Positions 8,010 to 16,045 of a stretch of 64,000 nt of DNA are shown here, one piece after another (position 1 is the stretch's first letter; each line of letters opens with the position of its first letter). The position numbers were made by a program, and so were the translations under genes. The stretch is from positions 62,001 to 126,000 of the forward strand of contig CANLWY010000008.1 of NCBI GenBank assembly GCA_947494995.1, given 5' to 3'. This DNA is from an uncultured Campylobacterales bacterium. Lineage in GTDB: Bacteria; Campylobacterota; Campylobacteria; Campylobacterales; Arcobacteraceae. Below the pieces are notes generated by a model, which did no database searches, was not told the origin of the DNA, and saw only the letters and a list, made by a program, of their open reading frames with translations.

Positions 8010-9227
8010 TTAGAACTCCTCTATCTTTATAGTTCTTTCTTCTTGAGTGTTTAGATTTTTAGTATAAATAGTTCCATCGTTTAACTCATTCTCTCCTATA
8101 AGAGCTACCATAGTTGCATTTTGTTTTTCTGCAAGTTTAAAGTGTTTACCAAAGCCTCTTGGCGTGTATTCTATGATAGTCTTAGTAGTTTCTCTTTTTT
8201 TGCTCGCAATTTTTGTTAAACTATTAAGTGCTTCATCACTTAACGCTCCTAAATAGATAATTTCATTGTCATCATCATTCATTTTAATTAGTTCAAGAAG
8301 TCTTTCTATCCCAATTGCAAATCCAATTCCTGGTGTTGCTCTTCCACCTAAAAATTCTACAAGTTTGTCATATCTTCCTCCTCCTGCGATTGCACTTTGA
8401 GCTCCAATTTCATCTGATACAAATTCAAAAGCAGTTTGCGAGTAATAATCTAATCCTCTAACAAGGTTTGTATCAATCTCATACTCTACACCATTAAAGT
8501 CTAAAATCTCTTTTAATTTTTCAAAGTCTGTATCACATTTTTCACAAAGATTATTTGTGATTTTTGGAGCATTGTATAATAGTTTTTGACAGTTTTCGTT
8601 TTTACAATCTAAAACTCTTATTGGATTTGTTTCAATACGTCTATTACAGTCCTCACAAAGCTCATCTTTAAAAGATGTTAAATGCTTAACTAGGTTTTCT
8701 CTATACACTGGCATACATGTTGGACAACCTAAAGAATTTAGTTGCAACTTGAATCCAATTTTGAAAAACTCTAAGATATCTTTTAGCATCATAATGATGT
8801 TTGCATCTTCATAAACTGAACTTACACCAAATACTTCTGCACCAAATTGGTGGAATTCTCTAAGTCTTCCTTTTTGAGGTCTTTCATATCTAAACATTGG
8901 TCCATAGTAGTACCATCTATAAGTTCCACCAGCTCTATCAAATTTGTTTTGTACAAAGCTTCTTACAACTCCTGCTGTTCCTTCTGGTCTTAGACAAACG
9001 TCATTCTCACCTTTGTCTGTGAATTGATACATCTCTTTATTTACAATATCAGAACTTTCTCCAACTGATCTTTTAAAAAGTGCAGTCTCTTCAAGTATTG
9101 GAGTCTCCATATAAGAAAACCCATAGTTTCTTGCAATTCTTGATGCGTTATCTACAAAATAAGTGAAAAGTTCACTATCTTTTCCTAAAATATCATTCAT
9201 TCCTCTTAAGCTTTGAATGTTAGCCAT
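8010..9227 (-). CDS. hisS: Histidyl-tRNA synthetase
   Basis: HisS (405 residues) charges tRNA-His. Class II motif 2 is visible as FRYERPQKGRLREFHQFG near residue 110, the histidine-specific motifs as LVRGLDYYSQTAFEF near residue 258 and GGGRYDKLV, and motif 3 as GIGFAIGIERL. Between motif 2 and the His motif there are several cysteine pairs (CPTC, CEDC, CKNENC, CEKC) in the insertion domain, an arrangement known from many bacterial HisRS. The C-terminal anticodon-binding domain is present though short. The gene start overlaps the end of tmk by 8 bases. Confidence 0.96.
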   Translation of the reverse strand: MANIQSLRGMNDILGKDSELFTYFVDNASRIARNYGFSYMETPILEETALFKRSVGESSDIVNKEMYQFTDKGENDVCLRPEGTAGVVRSFVQNKFDRAGGTYRWYYYGPMFRYERPQKGRLREFHQFGAEVFGVSSVYEDANIIMMLKDILEFFKIGFKLQLNSLGCPTCMPVYRENLVKHLTSFKDELCEDCNRRIETNPIRVLDCKNENCQKLLYNAPKITNNLCEKCDTDFEKLKEILDFNGVEYEIDTNLVRGLDYYSQTAFEFVSDEIGAQSAIAGGGRYDKLVEFLGGRATPGIGFAIGIERLLELIKMNDDDNEIIYLGALSDEALNSLTKIASKKRETTKTIIEYTPRGFGKHFKLAEKQNATMVALIGENELNDGTIYTKNLNTQEERTIKIEEF

Positions 9228-9786
9228 TAATAAATTCCTCTATCTTTTCTGCAATTTCTTCGATACTAAGACTAGCATCTATAAATATATGATTTAAATT
9301 TAACATTTCTACTGTATGTTTCATTCTATTTTGAATATCTATTAGGTAGTCAATCCCTCTAGACTCGATAGAATCATTTGATTTTCCACTTAATCTTTTT
9401 GTTAATTCTTCTGGTGTTAATTCCAATAAAACTATATGTGTTGGTAAAATATTAGATGTTGCAATTAGGTTTAAACTTGTTACAACTTCAAGTGGAAGAT
9501 TTGAAGCATATGAAATACCGCTAATTACACTTCTATCACTAATTACCATCTTGTCTTCGTTTGGTTTAATTATCTCTTCAATATGTTCAGCTCTGTCAGC
9601 TAAGAACAAAAACATCTCTGCTACTTTACTTTTAGCTTCACCATTTAAAGCCATTTGACGAAGCTTTATACCTATTTCAGTACCACCTGGTTCTTTTGTA
9701 AAGATAGCATCTTGATATTTCTTTTGAAGAATATCAAGTTGTGTTGATTTACCTGCTGTATCAATTCCTTCAATTACGACATACAT
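9220..9786 (-). CDS. tmk: Thymidylate kinase
   Basis: Tmk (188 residues) phosphorylates dTMP to dTDP. It begins with the P-loop EGIDTAGKSTQ at residues 6-16, where T-A replaces the more usual G-A; a TKEPGGT motif follows near residue 31 and the DR motif in ISDRSVISGISYA near residue 83. The protein is on the short side for the family but complete. It overlaps hisS downstream by 8 bases and the end of coaD's reading frame upstream by 13 bases, indicating translational coupling inside the run. Confidence 0.95.
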   Translation of the reverse strand: MYVVIEGIDTAGKSTQLDILQKKYQDAIFTKEPGGTEIGIKLRQMALNGEAKSKVAEMFLFLADRAEHIEEIIKPNEDKMVISDRSVISGISYASNLPLEVVTSLNLIATSNILPTHIVLLELTPEELTKRLSGKSNDSIESRGIDYLIDIQNRMKHTVEMLNLNHIFIDASLSIEEIAEKIEEFING

Positions 9787-10274
9787 TTTAATACCTCTTG
9801 GGGAACTAGATGTTTAAATTTCCCATCAAACCTTATGATTTCTCTAACTATTGTTGAAGAAACAAAAGCATTTTCTAGTGTTGGCATAAGATAAAGTGTT
9901 TCAATATTTTTATTTATTGATGAGTTGGCATAACCCATTTGTAGTTCATACTCAAAGTCAGATACGGCACGAAGACCTCTAATAATAGTATTTATCTTCA
10001 TATCTGTCGCTAAATCTACTAATAGTGTATCAAAACCAATAACTCTTACGTTTTTTAGATGTTTTGCTGCTGCTTGAGCAAACTTAACTCTGTCTTCATG
10101 GGAAAACATAGGACCTTTTCTCTCACTTTTAGCTACAGCAATAATTACTTCATCAAATATATTTGCAGCTCTACATACAATATCCATATGGCCATTTGTT
10201 ATTGGATCAAAAGTTCCACTATATATAGCCTTTTTATATGTTCCTTCGATATTCTCTTTTTTGCAGTTTTTCAT
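9774..10274 (-). CDS. coaD: Pantetheine-phosphate adenylyltransferase
   Basis: CoaD (about 166 residues) adenylylates 4'-phosphopantetheine to dephospho-CoA. The nucleotidyltransferase signature GTFDPITNGHMDI, with the T/HxGH motif, lies near the N-terminus, followed by TIIRGLRAVSDFEYELQM and the substrate segment SSTIVREI, where the family usually has SSS. The ATG at 10274 is preferred because GGAAG lies five bases before it; the frame can also be read from an ATG at 10286 that would overlap ubiX by 10 bases. Either way it carries about 12 extra residues before the usual family start. It overlaps tmk by 13 bases. Confidence 0.93.
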   Translation of the reverse strand: MKNCKKENIEGTYKKAIYSGTFDPITNGHMDIVCRAANIFDEVIIAVAKSERKGPMFSHEDRVKFAQAAAKHLKNVRVIGFDTLLVDLATDMKINTIIRGLRAVSDFEYELQMGYANSSINKNIETLYLMPTLENAFVSSTIVREIIRFDGKFKHLVPQEVLKCMS

Positions 10275-10276
10275 AT

Positions 10277-10831
10277 CTACTTCCATCTTTTGTATAAATT
10301 ATGTTCGATTTTAAGTAAATCAAACCATTTCCCTATCATAAAGTTTTCCATCTGTTCTAGTTCAGTTTGTTCAGAATAGTAGGCTAATGTTGGAGGTGCA
10401 ATTGTTACCCCAAGATTTGAAAGCTTTAGCATATTCTCTAAGGCAATTGTTGAAAATGGCATCTCCCTTGGAGCTAGAACTATTTCTCTTTTCTCTTTTA
10501 ACATCACGGTAAACGCTCGTGTGATTAGGTTATCAGAGATTCCAACAGCACATTTTGCTAAAGTATTCATAGAACATGGAATGATTATCATTTTATCAGT
10601 TTTAAAAGAACCAGAAGAAATTGGAGCTTCTATCTGTGTTTCTTTGAAGATTTCAATATTTTTGTTCTTTGATAGAAGGTTCTTAATATTTATACCTTCT
10701 TCAAGTTTGAGAGCTTTTATTGCACTCTTTGAAACTACAACATACGCTGTAATATTTTTTGGTAAATTTTGAATAAATCTTAATCCAAGTTTTGCACCAC
10801 TTGCACCAGTTATAGCAACAACTAATTTCAC
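10277..10831 (-). CDS. ubiX: Flavin prenyltransferase
   Basis: UbiX (about 184 residues) prenylates FMN to give the cofactor of UbiD-type decarboxylases; in this lineage that usually serves quinone biosynthesis. The sequence opens with the family motif VVAITGASGAKLGLRF, contains IPCSMNTLAKCAVGISDNLITRA and the APREMPFSTIALENMLKLS segment that binds FMN and the prenyl donor. A GTG at 10831 with AAAGG eight bases upstream is the best-supported start; a TTG at 10837 is only two bases from that site. It is the first gene of the minus-strand run down to the exporter. Confidence 0.93.
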   Translation of the reverse strand: MKLVVAITGASGAKLGLRFIQNLPKNITAYVVVSKSAIKALKLEEGINIKNLLSKNKNIEIFKETQIEAPISSGSFKTDKMIIIPCSMNTLAKCAVGISDNLITRAFTVMLKEKREIVLAPREMPFSTIALENMLKLSNLGVTIAPPTLAYYSEQTELEQMENFMIGKWFDLLKIEHNLYKRWK

Positions 10832-10996
10832 CTTCAAAACCTTTAATGATATTTAATAAGAAATTGATATTAGCTAAAAAAGGCTTTATTTTCAAAAGTA
10901 TGTTTAAAAATTATAAAATATTCAATAAATTTTGATTGTAATTTAAGTGTTATATAAGTTTTAATTGTATATCATTTTGTATAACTTTTATATGCT

Positions 10997-11002
10997 TATA
11001 AT
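10997..11002 (+). promoter_or_regulatory. Candidate -10 box for the recombinase-like gene
   Basis: A consensus TATAAT lies about 57 bases upstream of the ATG at 11059 in the AT-rich divergent region between ubiX and this gene. No clear -35 hexamer is present at the right distance. Assigned by motif and position only. Confidence 0.4.
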
Positions 11003-11058
11003 TAAACAATATGTTAGTTATAAAATATAAAATAATTAATTTTGTAAAAGGAATAAAG

Positions 11059-11700
11059 ATGTCTAAAATTTTCAGTTTTATCAGAGTAAACAATAACAAT
11101 GAAGCTTATACAAAAGAGCAGAAAAAAGGTTTGGAATCTTATATAAATAAGAACAATATTTCAGTTTATAAAGAGATTCAAATTGAGATAAATACTCCAG
11201 ATGATGAAAAAAATATGTTGGATTTTCTCAAAAGTTGTGAACCTTCATCTACTCTTTTAGTAAATGACTTACATGTTTTTGGTAGAACTATTGAGACAAT
11301 TTTAGAGATAGTTAAATTTTTACTTTCAAATAAAATTAGAATACTTGTAATCAAACAAAATTTAGATTTAGTTGATGATAAGGATATGTTAACTCAAATG
11401 ATTTTAGGTGTTATTTCTATGACAATTGGATTAGAAAAAGATTTAATGAGTCTAAGAACAAAAGAGGCATTAACAGCTAAAAAACTAAAAGGTGAAAGCT
11501 TAGGTAAACCAAAAGGAACTATTCAGAAATCTAAATTTGATAAACAAAGAGATAAAATTGAAGAGTTATTATCTGTTGGATTATCTGTTAGAAAGATTGC
11601 AAAACTTCTAGGATATAACAATCATATTGGTCTTAATAATTATGTAAAGAAAAGAAATATTAGACATAACTTACCAAATACTTTAGATATAGCAAGTTAA
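11059..11700 (+). CDS. Serine-recombinase-like protein without catalytic residues
   Basis: A 213-residue protein with the layout of small serine resolvases/invertases: an N-terminal catalytic-type fold (1-130), a long helix near MTIGLEKDLMSLRTKEAL, and a C-terminal helix-turn-helix (IEELLSVGLSVRKIAKLLGY). Compared with gamma-delta resolvase from memory, the nucleophile region YARVS reads FIRVN, so the catalytic Ser10 is Asn, Tyr6 is Phe, Arg45 is Glu and Arg68 is Val; Arg8 and Arg71 remain. Recombination is therefore unlikely and a DNA-binding or regulatory role is an inference. The ATG at 11059 follows AAAGGA; an upstream ATG at 11011 has no such site. It is followed 12 bases later by a CBS-domain gene. 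Confidence 0.75.
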   Translation: MSKIFSFIRVNNNNEAYTKEQKKGLESYINKNNISVYKEIQIEINTPDDEKNMLDFLKSCEPSSTLLVNDLHVFGRTIETILEIVKFLLSNKIRILVIKQNLDLVDDKDMLTQMILGVISMTIGLEKDLMSLRTKEALTAKKLKGESLGKPKGTIQKSKFDKQRDKIEELLSVGLSVRKIAKLLGYNNHIGLNNYVKKRNIRHNLPNTLDIAS

Positions 11701-11712
11701 AAAAGAGTAAAT

Positions 11713-12351
11713 ATGTTTGCCATTTATAGTAACAATGGATTGAGTTTTAGAAGTACTATTGATAATCTCTATTCTCTTTCCAATGTTGATTCAATTGCAA
11801 GAGCAAGGAATAATCCACAAGAAGGTCTTCCTAAAGATCACTCTGTAAAAAACAAAAAAAAGCTTTATAATAAAAAAGAAGTTGTCGAGGCAACTGATAT
11901 TTATAGAAAAGTAGCTAATATTGATACTAAAGAGCCAGTTTTTCATGTGAAGGATATTATGACTACAGATGTATTCTCTCTAACAAAAGATAATACTGTG
12001 CAAGAAGCTTATAATATTATGGAAGACAATGAAGTTAGACAACTTCCAGTTTTAGATGAAGATAATCAAATAATAGGGCTTGTTACTGAAAAGTTTTTAC
12101 TTGATTTAATTGTAAATGACCTTAGTTATGCAGATACTATAATGCAAAGAGAAATAAGAAGCTTTGATTTTGGTGAAGTAATAACAAGTGATCCCATTAC
12201 AGATATAAGAAGAATTGCTAAAGTTATGGTTGATTTTTCTTTAACAGCAATTCCTGTTGTAGATCAAGATGACAATTTACAAGGTATTGTATCAAGGGCA
12301 AATGTTTTAAAGGCAGTTGCTAATACTCCTCCTTTACAAATATGGGGCTAA
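11713..12351 (+). CDS. CBS-domain pair protein
   Basis: A 212-residue cytoplasmic protein with two CBS domains (about residues 77-135 and 140-205), the second ending in IVSRANVLKAV. The first begins VKDIMTTDVFSLTKDNTVQEA, a typical CBS start. Such Bateman modules bind adenine nucleotides and regulate partners, but no enzymatic domain is attached here. The N-terminal 75 residues are polar, lysine-rich and unrecognised. It sits 12 bases after the recombinase-like gene and is followed by a hairpin terminator, so these two genes form a small unit; what they regulate together cannot be read from the sequence. Confidence 0.8.
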   Translation: MFAIYSNNGLSFRSTIDNLYSLSNVDSIARARNNPQEGLPKDHSVKNKKKLYNKKEVVEATDIYRKVANIDTKEPVFHVKDIMTTDVFSLTKDNTVQEAYNIMEDNEVRQLPVLDEDNQIIGLVTEKFLLDLIVNDLSYADTIMQREIRSFDFGEVITSDPITDIRRIAKVMVDFSLTAIPVVDQDDNLQGIVSRANVLKAVANTPPLQIWG

Positions 12352-12378
12352 TTAAAATTTTAAAAACTTAGATCTTAT

Positions 12379-12408
12379 AAACAAAATGCTTGGGATGCAT
12401 TTGTTTTT
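12379..12408 (+). terminator. Rho-independent terminator after the CBS gene
   Basis: The arms AAACAAAATGC and GCATTTGTTT can pair with one bulged A around a short loop, and the 3' arm merges into a T-rich tract. It lies about 30 bases past the CBS stop codon, before the rplI promoter region. Confidence 0.5.
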
Positions 12409-12543
12409 GCTGGCTACATCTTTAAATTTCAAATACTTTTATCTGTTATTTTAATTGCTATTTTATAATCTTTAATATATTAATACTGACTTCAAACAAT
12501 TTATAGTAAAATATTCGACTTTAAAAGAATTGGAGATATTATT

Positions 12544-12990
12544 ATGAAAGTATTATTAATTAAAGATGTAAAAGGAACTGGGAAAGCCGGTGACATCAAA
12601 GATGTAAAAGATGGATATGGAAAGAATTTTTTAATTGCAAAAGGTTTTGCATTACATGCAACTGATGAAGTAATTGCAAATTATGAAGAAGAACAGAGAA
12701 TAAAAGCTGAACAAGAAGCAAAAGAGATTGCTGCTGCAAAAGAGTTAGCTGAGAAATTAGAATCTACAAAATTAACAATCAAACATAAGATTGGTGCAAA
12801 TGGTCATTTAATAGGATCTGTTACAAACAAAGAAGTTAGTGAGAGTTTAAAAGAGCAGTTTGGTATTGAAATGGATAAAAAAGCGATATCTTTAAAATCA
12901 AAAATTAAATCAGAAGGTTCTTTTGAAGCAGACTGTAAATTAGGTCATGCTATTCATGCAAATTTAACTATAGTAGTTATTGGAGAATAG
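12544..12990 (+). CDS. rplI: 50S ribosomal protein L9
   Basis: L9 (148 residues) is the two-domain protein that bridges the L1 arm region of the large subunit. The N-terminal domain shows [20 protein letters not shown] and [13 protein letters not shown], the family signature; a long charged connecting helix (about 48-75, rich in A, E and K) leads to the C-terminal domain with [15 protein letters not shown]. Length is standard. The gene is preceded by GGAGA and followed after only four bases by hslV, so ribosomal protein and protease genes are co-transcribed. Confidence 0.97.
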   Translation: MKVLLIKDVKGTGKAGDIKDVKDGYGKNFLIAKGFALHATDEVIANYEEEQRIKAEQEAKEIAAAKELAEKLESTKLTIKHKIGANGHLIGSVTNKEVSESLKEQFGIEMDKKAISLKSKIKSEGSFEADCKLGHAIHANLTIVVIGE

Positions 12991-12994
12991 TTAA

Positions 12995-13534
12995 ATGTTT
13001 GACGCTACTACGATACTTGCATATAAAGGACAAGGTCAAGCTGTAATAGGTGGTGATGGTCAGGTTACTTTTGGTGATACTGTATTAAAAGGCAATGCTA
13101 CAAAAATTAGAAAACTTTATAAAGACCAAATCCTTTCAGGGTTTGCAGGAAGTACTGCTGATGCTTTCAACCTTTACGATATGTTTGAAGGGCATTTAGA
13201 AGCTTGTAAAGGCGATTTACTTAAATCAGTGGTTGCTTTTTCAAAAGAGTGGAGAAAAGACAAGGTTCTTAGACGACTTGAAGCTATGATGATAGTATTA
13301 AATAAAGACCATATTTTTATTTTATCTGGAAATGGTGATGTTGTTGAACCAGAAGATGGAAGTATTGCTTCTATTGGTTCTGGTGGTAACTTTGCAATTT
13401 CAGCAGCACGTGCACTTGCTAAGCATTCAGATTTAACCCCTGTAGATTTAGTTAAAGAGTCATTAATGATTGCAGGTGAACTTTGTATTTATACAAATCA
13501 AAATATTAAAATTTTAGAATTAGAGGACAAATAA
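12995..13534 (+). CDS. hslV: HslV (ClpQ) proteasome-like peptidase subunit
   Basis: HslV (179 residues) is the threonine peptidase of the HslUV ATP-dependent protease. The catalytic threonine lies in [12 protein letters not shown], so a four-residue propeptide (MFDA) must be removed to expose Thr5, unlike enterobacterial HslV where Thr follows the initiator Met. [19 protein letters not shown] and [15 protein letters not shown] are family blocks. It lies four bases after rplI and three bases before hslU, as expected for a protease pair made in register. Confidence 0.96.
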   Translation: MFDATTILAYKGQGQAVIGGDGQVTFGDTVLKGNATKIRKLYKDQILSGFAGSTADAFNLYDMFEGHLEACKGDLLKSVVAFSKEWRKDKVLRRLEAMMIVLNKDHIFILSGNGDVVEPEDGSIASIGSGGNFAISAARALAKHSDLTPVDLVKESLMIAGELCIYTNQNIKILELEDK

Positions 13535-13537
13535 CAT

Positions 13538-14866
13538 ATGGATATGACACCAAAGCAAATTGTTACATATTTAGATGATTATATTATTGGGCAAAATGAT
13601 GCGAAGAAGACTATTGCTCTTGCTTTAAGAAATAGATATAGAAGAATGAATGTAGAACCAGAACTACGAGAAGAAATTATGCCAAAAAATATTCTTATGA
13701 TTGGTAGTACTGGTGTTGGTAAAACTGAGATTGCTAGAAGACTTGCTAAGATGATGGGGTTACCATTTATTAAAGTAGAGGCTTCTAAATATACTGAAGT
13801 TGGATTTGTAGGTCGAGATGTTGAATCTATGATTAGAGATTTAGTCTATGAGTCAATTAATCTTGTAACTAAAGAGTTTGAAAATAAAATAAAAGATAAA
13901 ATAGATGAAGAGATAAACAAGCAGATTATTGAAAAACTTGTTCCTCCTCTTCCTGATGGTGCAACAGATGCAGCAAGAGAGTCTTTTATTAAAACATATA
14001 ATAAGATGGAAGAGAAACTATTATCAGGACAACTTGATGATAAAAAGATTGAAATAGAAGTTCCCAAAAAGACTCATGTTGAAATTATAGATTCTTCAAT
14101 GCCAATGGATATGACTTCTATGCAAGAAAGCTTAAATAAAATGTTAGGTGGACTTAATAAAGAGAAGATTAAAAAAGAAGTAACAATTAAAGATGCAAAA
14201 GTTTTATTAAGAGATGTTGCAAGTGATAAACTTCTTGACCAAGAGGCTATTAAAGTTGAAGCAGTTAAAAGAGCTGAAAATGGTGGTATTATCTTCTTAG
14301 ATGAGATTGATAAGATTGCAACTGGTTCAAAAAATCAAAATCAAGACCCAAGTAAAGAGGGAGTTCAAAGAGATTTACTTCCTATTGTTGAGGGAAGTGC
14401 TGTACATACAAAGTTTGGTTCAATTAAAACTGACCATATTCTTTTTATAGCAGCAGGAGCATTTCATGTATCTAAGCCATCAGATTTACTTCCAGAACTT
14501 CAGGGAAGATTCCCTTTAAGAGTTGAGTTAGATAATCTTGATGAAGAAGCTTTATACAAAATTTTGACAAATACTAAAAATTCTCTTCTTAGACAATATA
14601 AAGCACTACTTGAAGTAGAAGAAGTAGAGTTAGAGTTTGAAGATGAAGCGATTCAAGCTTTTGCAAAATATTCTGTTACTGCAAATGAAAAGACAGAAGA
14701 TATTGGAGCAAGAAGACTTCATACTGTTATTGAAAAAGTGATTGAAGATATCTCTTATAATGCAGATGAAAGAAAAGGTGAAAAAGTTATTATCTCTAAA
14801 GCTTTAGTAGAAGAGAAGTTAGATGATATTATAGATAATGAAGATACTGCAAGATATATCTTGTAG
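13538..14866 (+). CDS. hslU: HslU (ClpY) ATPase subunit
   Basis: HslU (442 residues) is the AAA+ unfoldase that feeds HslV. The N-terminal MTPKQIVTYLDDYIIGQ is diagnostic, Walker A is GSTGVGKTE near residue 58, Walker B is GGIIFLDEIDKI near residue 250, and sensor 2 lies in IGARRLHTVIEKV. The intermediate I-domain (about 110-230) is present, so it is not confused with ClpX. The C-terminus ends in ARYIL, the tail type that docks into HslV. A second ATG two codons in would also serve as start. Confidence 0.96.
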   Translation: MDMTPKQIVTYLDDYIIGQNDAKKTIALALRNRYRRMNVEPELREEIMPKNILMIGSTGVGKTEIARRLAKMMGLPFIKVEASKYTEVGFVGRDVESMIRDLVYESINLVTKEFENKIKDKIDEEINKQIIEKLVPPLPDGATDAARESFIKTYNKMEEKLLSGQLDDKKIEIEVPKKTHVEIIDSSMPMDMTSMQESLNKMLGGLNKEKIKKEVTIKDAKVLLRDVASDKLLDQEAIKVEAVKRAENGGIIFLDEIDKIATGSKNQNQDPSKEGVQRDLLPIVEGSAVHTKFGSIKTDHILFIAAGAFHVSKPSDLLPELQGRFPLRVELDNLDEEALYKILTNTKNSLLRQYKALLEVEEVELEFEDEAIQAFAKYSVTANEKTEDIGARRLHTVIEKVIEDISYNADERKGEKVIISKALVEEKLDDIIDNEDTARYIL

Positions 14867-14917
14867 AATTTTTATTATTTTTTCGATACAATAGACAAAA
14901 TTGATAGGGAGAATTCT

Positions 14918-15223
14918 ATGAAACTAGTAACTTTTTGTGAAATTCAAGATTCGGTAATTGATAGTAGGCATACAATTGAGCATTTTCAAAATGGATGCGC
15001 AGGTGATGCACAAGTTGTAATATTGGATATAAATACAATTTTTGATTTTGAAGAGAATAAAGGAACTGCTTGTGCTGAAGAATATGTTTCAATTGCTATT
15101 TTAGAAGATGATAGTGATTATGAAGCTTTTAAAAACTTTGGTATAGATGCATGGATTAAACAGAGTGATTTAGGTGACATTAATAGTTTATTAAACCTTA
15201 TTGAAAAAAGGAACTTTTCATAA
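14918..15223 (+). CDS. Small acidic protein of unknown function
   Basis: A 101-residue acidic protein that I do not recognise. It has no signal peptide or membrane segment and three cysteines in the first half (CEIQ, CAGD, CAEE). The start ATG has GGGAGA upstream. Its stop codon TAA overlaps the proposed ATA start of tatD in an ATAA sequence, so the two are probably translationally coupled. It sits between hslU and tatD, which gives no strong clue to its job. Confidence 0.7.
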   Translation: MKLVTFCEIQDSVIDSRHTIEHFQNGCAGDAQVVILDINTIFDFEENKGTACAEEYVSIAILEDDSDYEAFKNFGIDAWIKQSDLGDINSLLNLIEKRNFS

Positions 15224-16008
15224 TTATTGATACTCACTGTCACTTAGACAATAGACAATATTATGATGATGTAGATGAAGTAATAAATCGTGCATTAAAA
15301 GGTGGGGTTAAAGGGTTTTTAATCCCAGGTGCAGATTTTAATGATTTACCACAAGCTATAAAATTAGCAGAAAAATATGATGAAGTTTTTTTTGCTGTAG
15401 GAATTCATCCATATGATTGTGAGCAATATGATGAAACTATTATGGAAAAATATATAAACCATCCTAAATGTATTGCTGTTGGGGAATGTGGTTTAGATTA
15501 TTTTAGACTACCAGATAATGAAGAAGAAAAAAAAGCTAATATAGCAAAACAGAAAGAGGTTTTTATAGCTCAAATTGAGTTTGCTAAAAAAGTTAAAAAA
15601 CCTTTAATTGTTCATATTAGAGATGCTTCAAATGATTCAAGACAAATACTTATGGATTATGATGCAAAGCAAGTAGGTGGCGTTTTACATTGTTATAATG
15701 CAAGTGAACATCTGCTTCCTTTATCAGATTATGGTTTCTATTTTGGAATAGGTGGAGTTTTAACTTTTAAAAATGCAAAAAAATTAGTAGAAGTTTTACC
15801 AAAAATTCCACAAGATAAACTACTTTTAGAGACAGATGGTCCTTATTTAACTCCTCATCCTTATAGGGGTAAAAGAAATGAACCTTTATATACAACTCAT
15901 GTTGCAGATAAGGTTTCAGAACTATTAAATTTAAGTAAAAATGAGGTTAACAAAATTACCACAAACAATGCAGTTACCTTATTTAAGCAATTTTCTACGA
16001 TTATTTAG
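15220..16008 (+). CDS. tatD: TatD-family metal-dependent hydrolase, probable ATA start
   Basis: A 262-residue TatD/YcfH-type metallo-hydrolase (3'-5' DNase or related). Metal-binding residues are seen in IDTHCHLDN near the N-terminus, VGECGLDYF (Glu), PLIVHIRDAS (His), VLHCYNAS (His) and LLLETDGPYLTPHPYRG (Asp). The conserved N-terminus is in frame from 15220, but there is no ATG, GTG or TTG between the stop at 15202 and codon 75. An ATA at 15220 stands exactly where homologues have Met (M-I-I-D-T-H) and AAGGA lies seven bases upstream. Starting at the ATG at 15442 would delete the first metal ligands. The gene overlaps the previous stop as ATAA. Confidence 0.85.
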   Translation: MIIDTHCHLDNRQYYDDVDEVINRALKGGVKGFLIPGADFNDLPQAIKLAEKYDEVFFAVGIHPYDCEQYDETIMEKYINHPKCIAVGECGLDYFRLPDNEEEKKANIAKQKEVFIAQIEFAKKVKKPLIVHIRDASNDSRQILMDYDAKQVGGVLHCYNASEHLLPLSDYGFYFGIGGVLTFKNAKKLVEVLPKIPQDKLLLETDGPYLTPHPYRGKRNEPLYTTHVADKVSELLNLSKNEVNKITTNNAVTLFKQFSTII

Positions 16009-16045
16009 ATATACTATTAGCTATTTTTAAGAAATAGGATTAAAT

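Noticed and set aside
10701-10895. 64-codon minus-strand frame overlapping the ubiX start
   Set aside because: It is another frame of the ubiX N-terminal coding sequence, with no family features.
11059-11700. Active mobile element at the resolvase-like gene
   Set aside because: Catalytic residues are missing and no terminal inverted repeats, att-like duplications or transposase are seen around it.
15442-16008. TatD starting at the ATG at 15442
   Set aside because: This would remove the HCH metal ligands and about 74 conserved residues, while an in-frame, SD-preceded codon lies at 15220.
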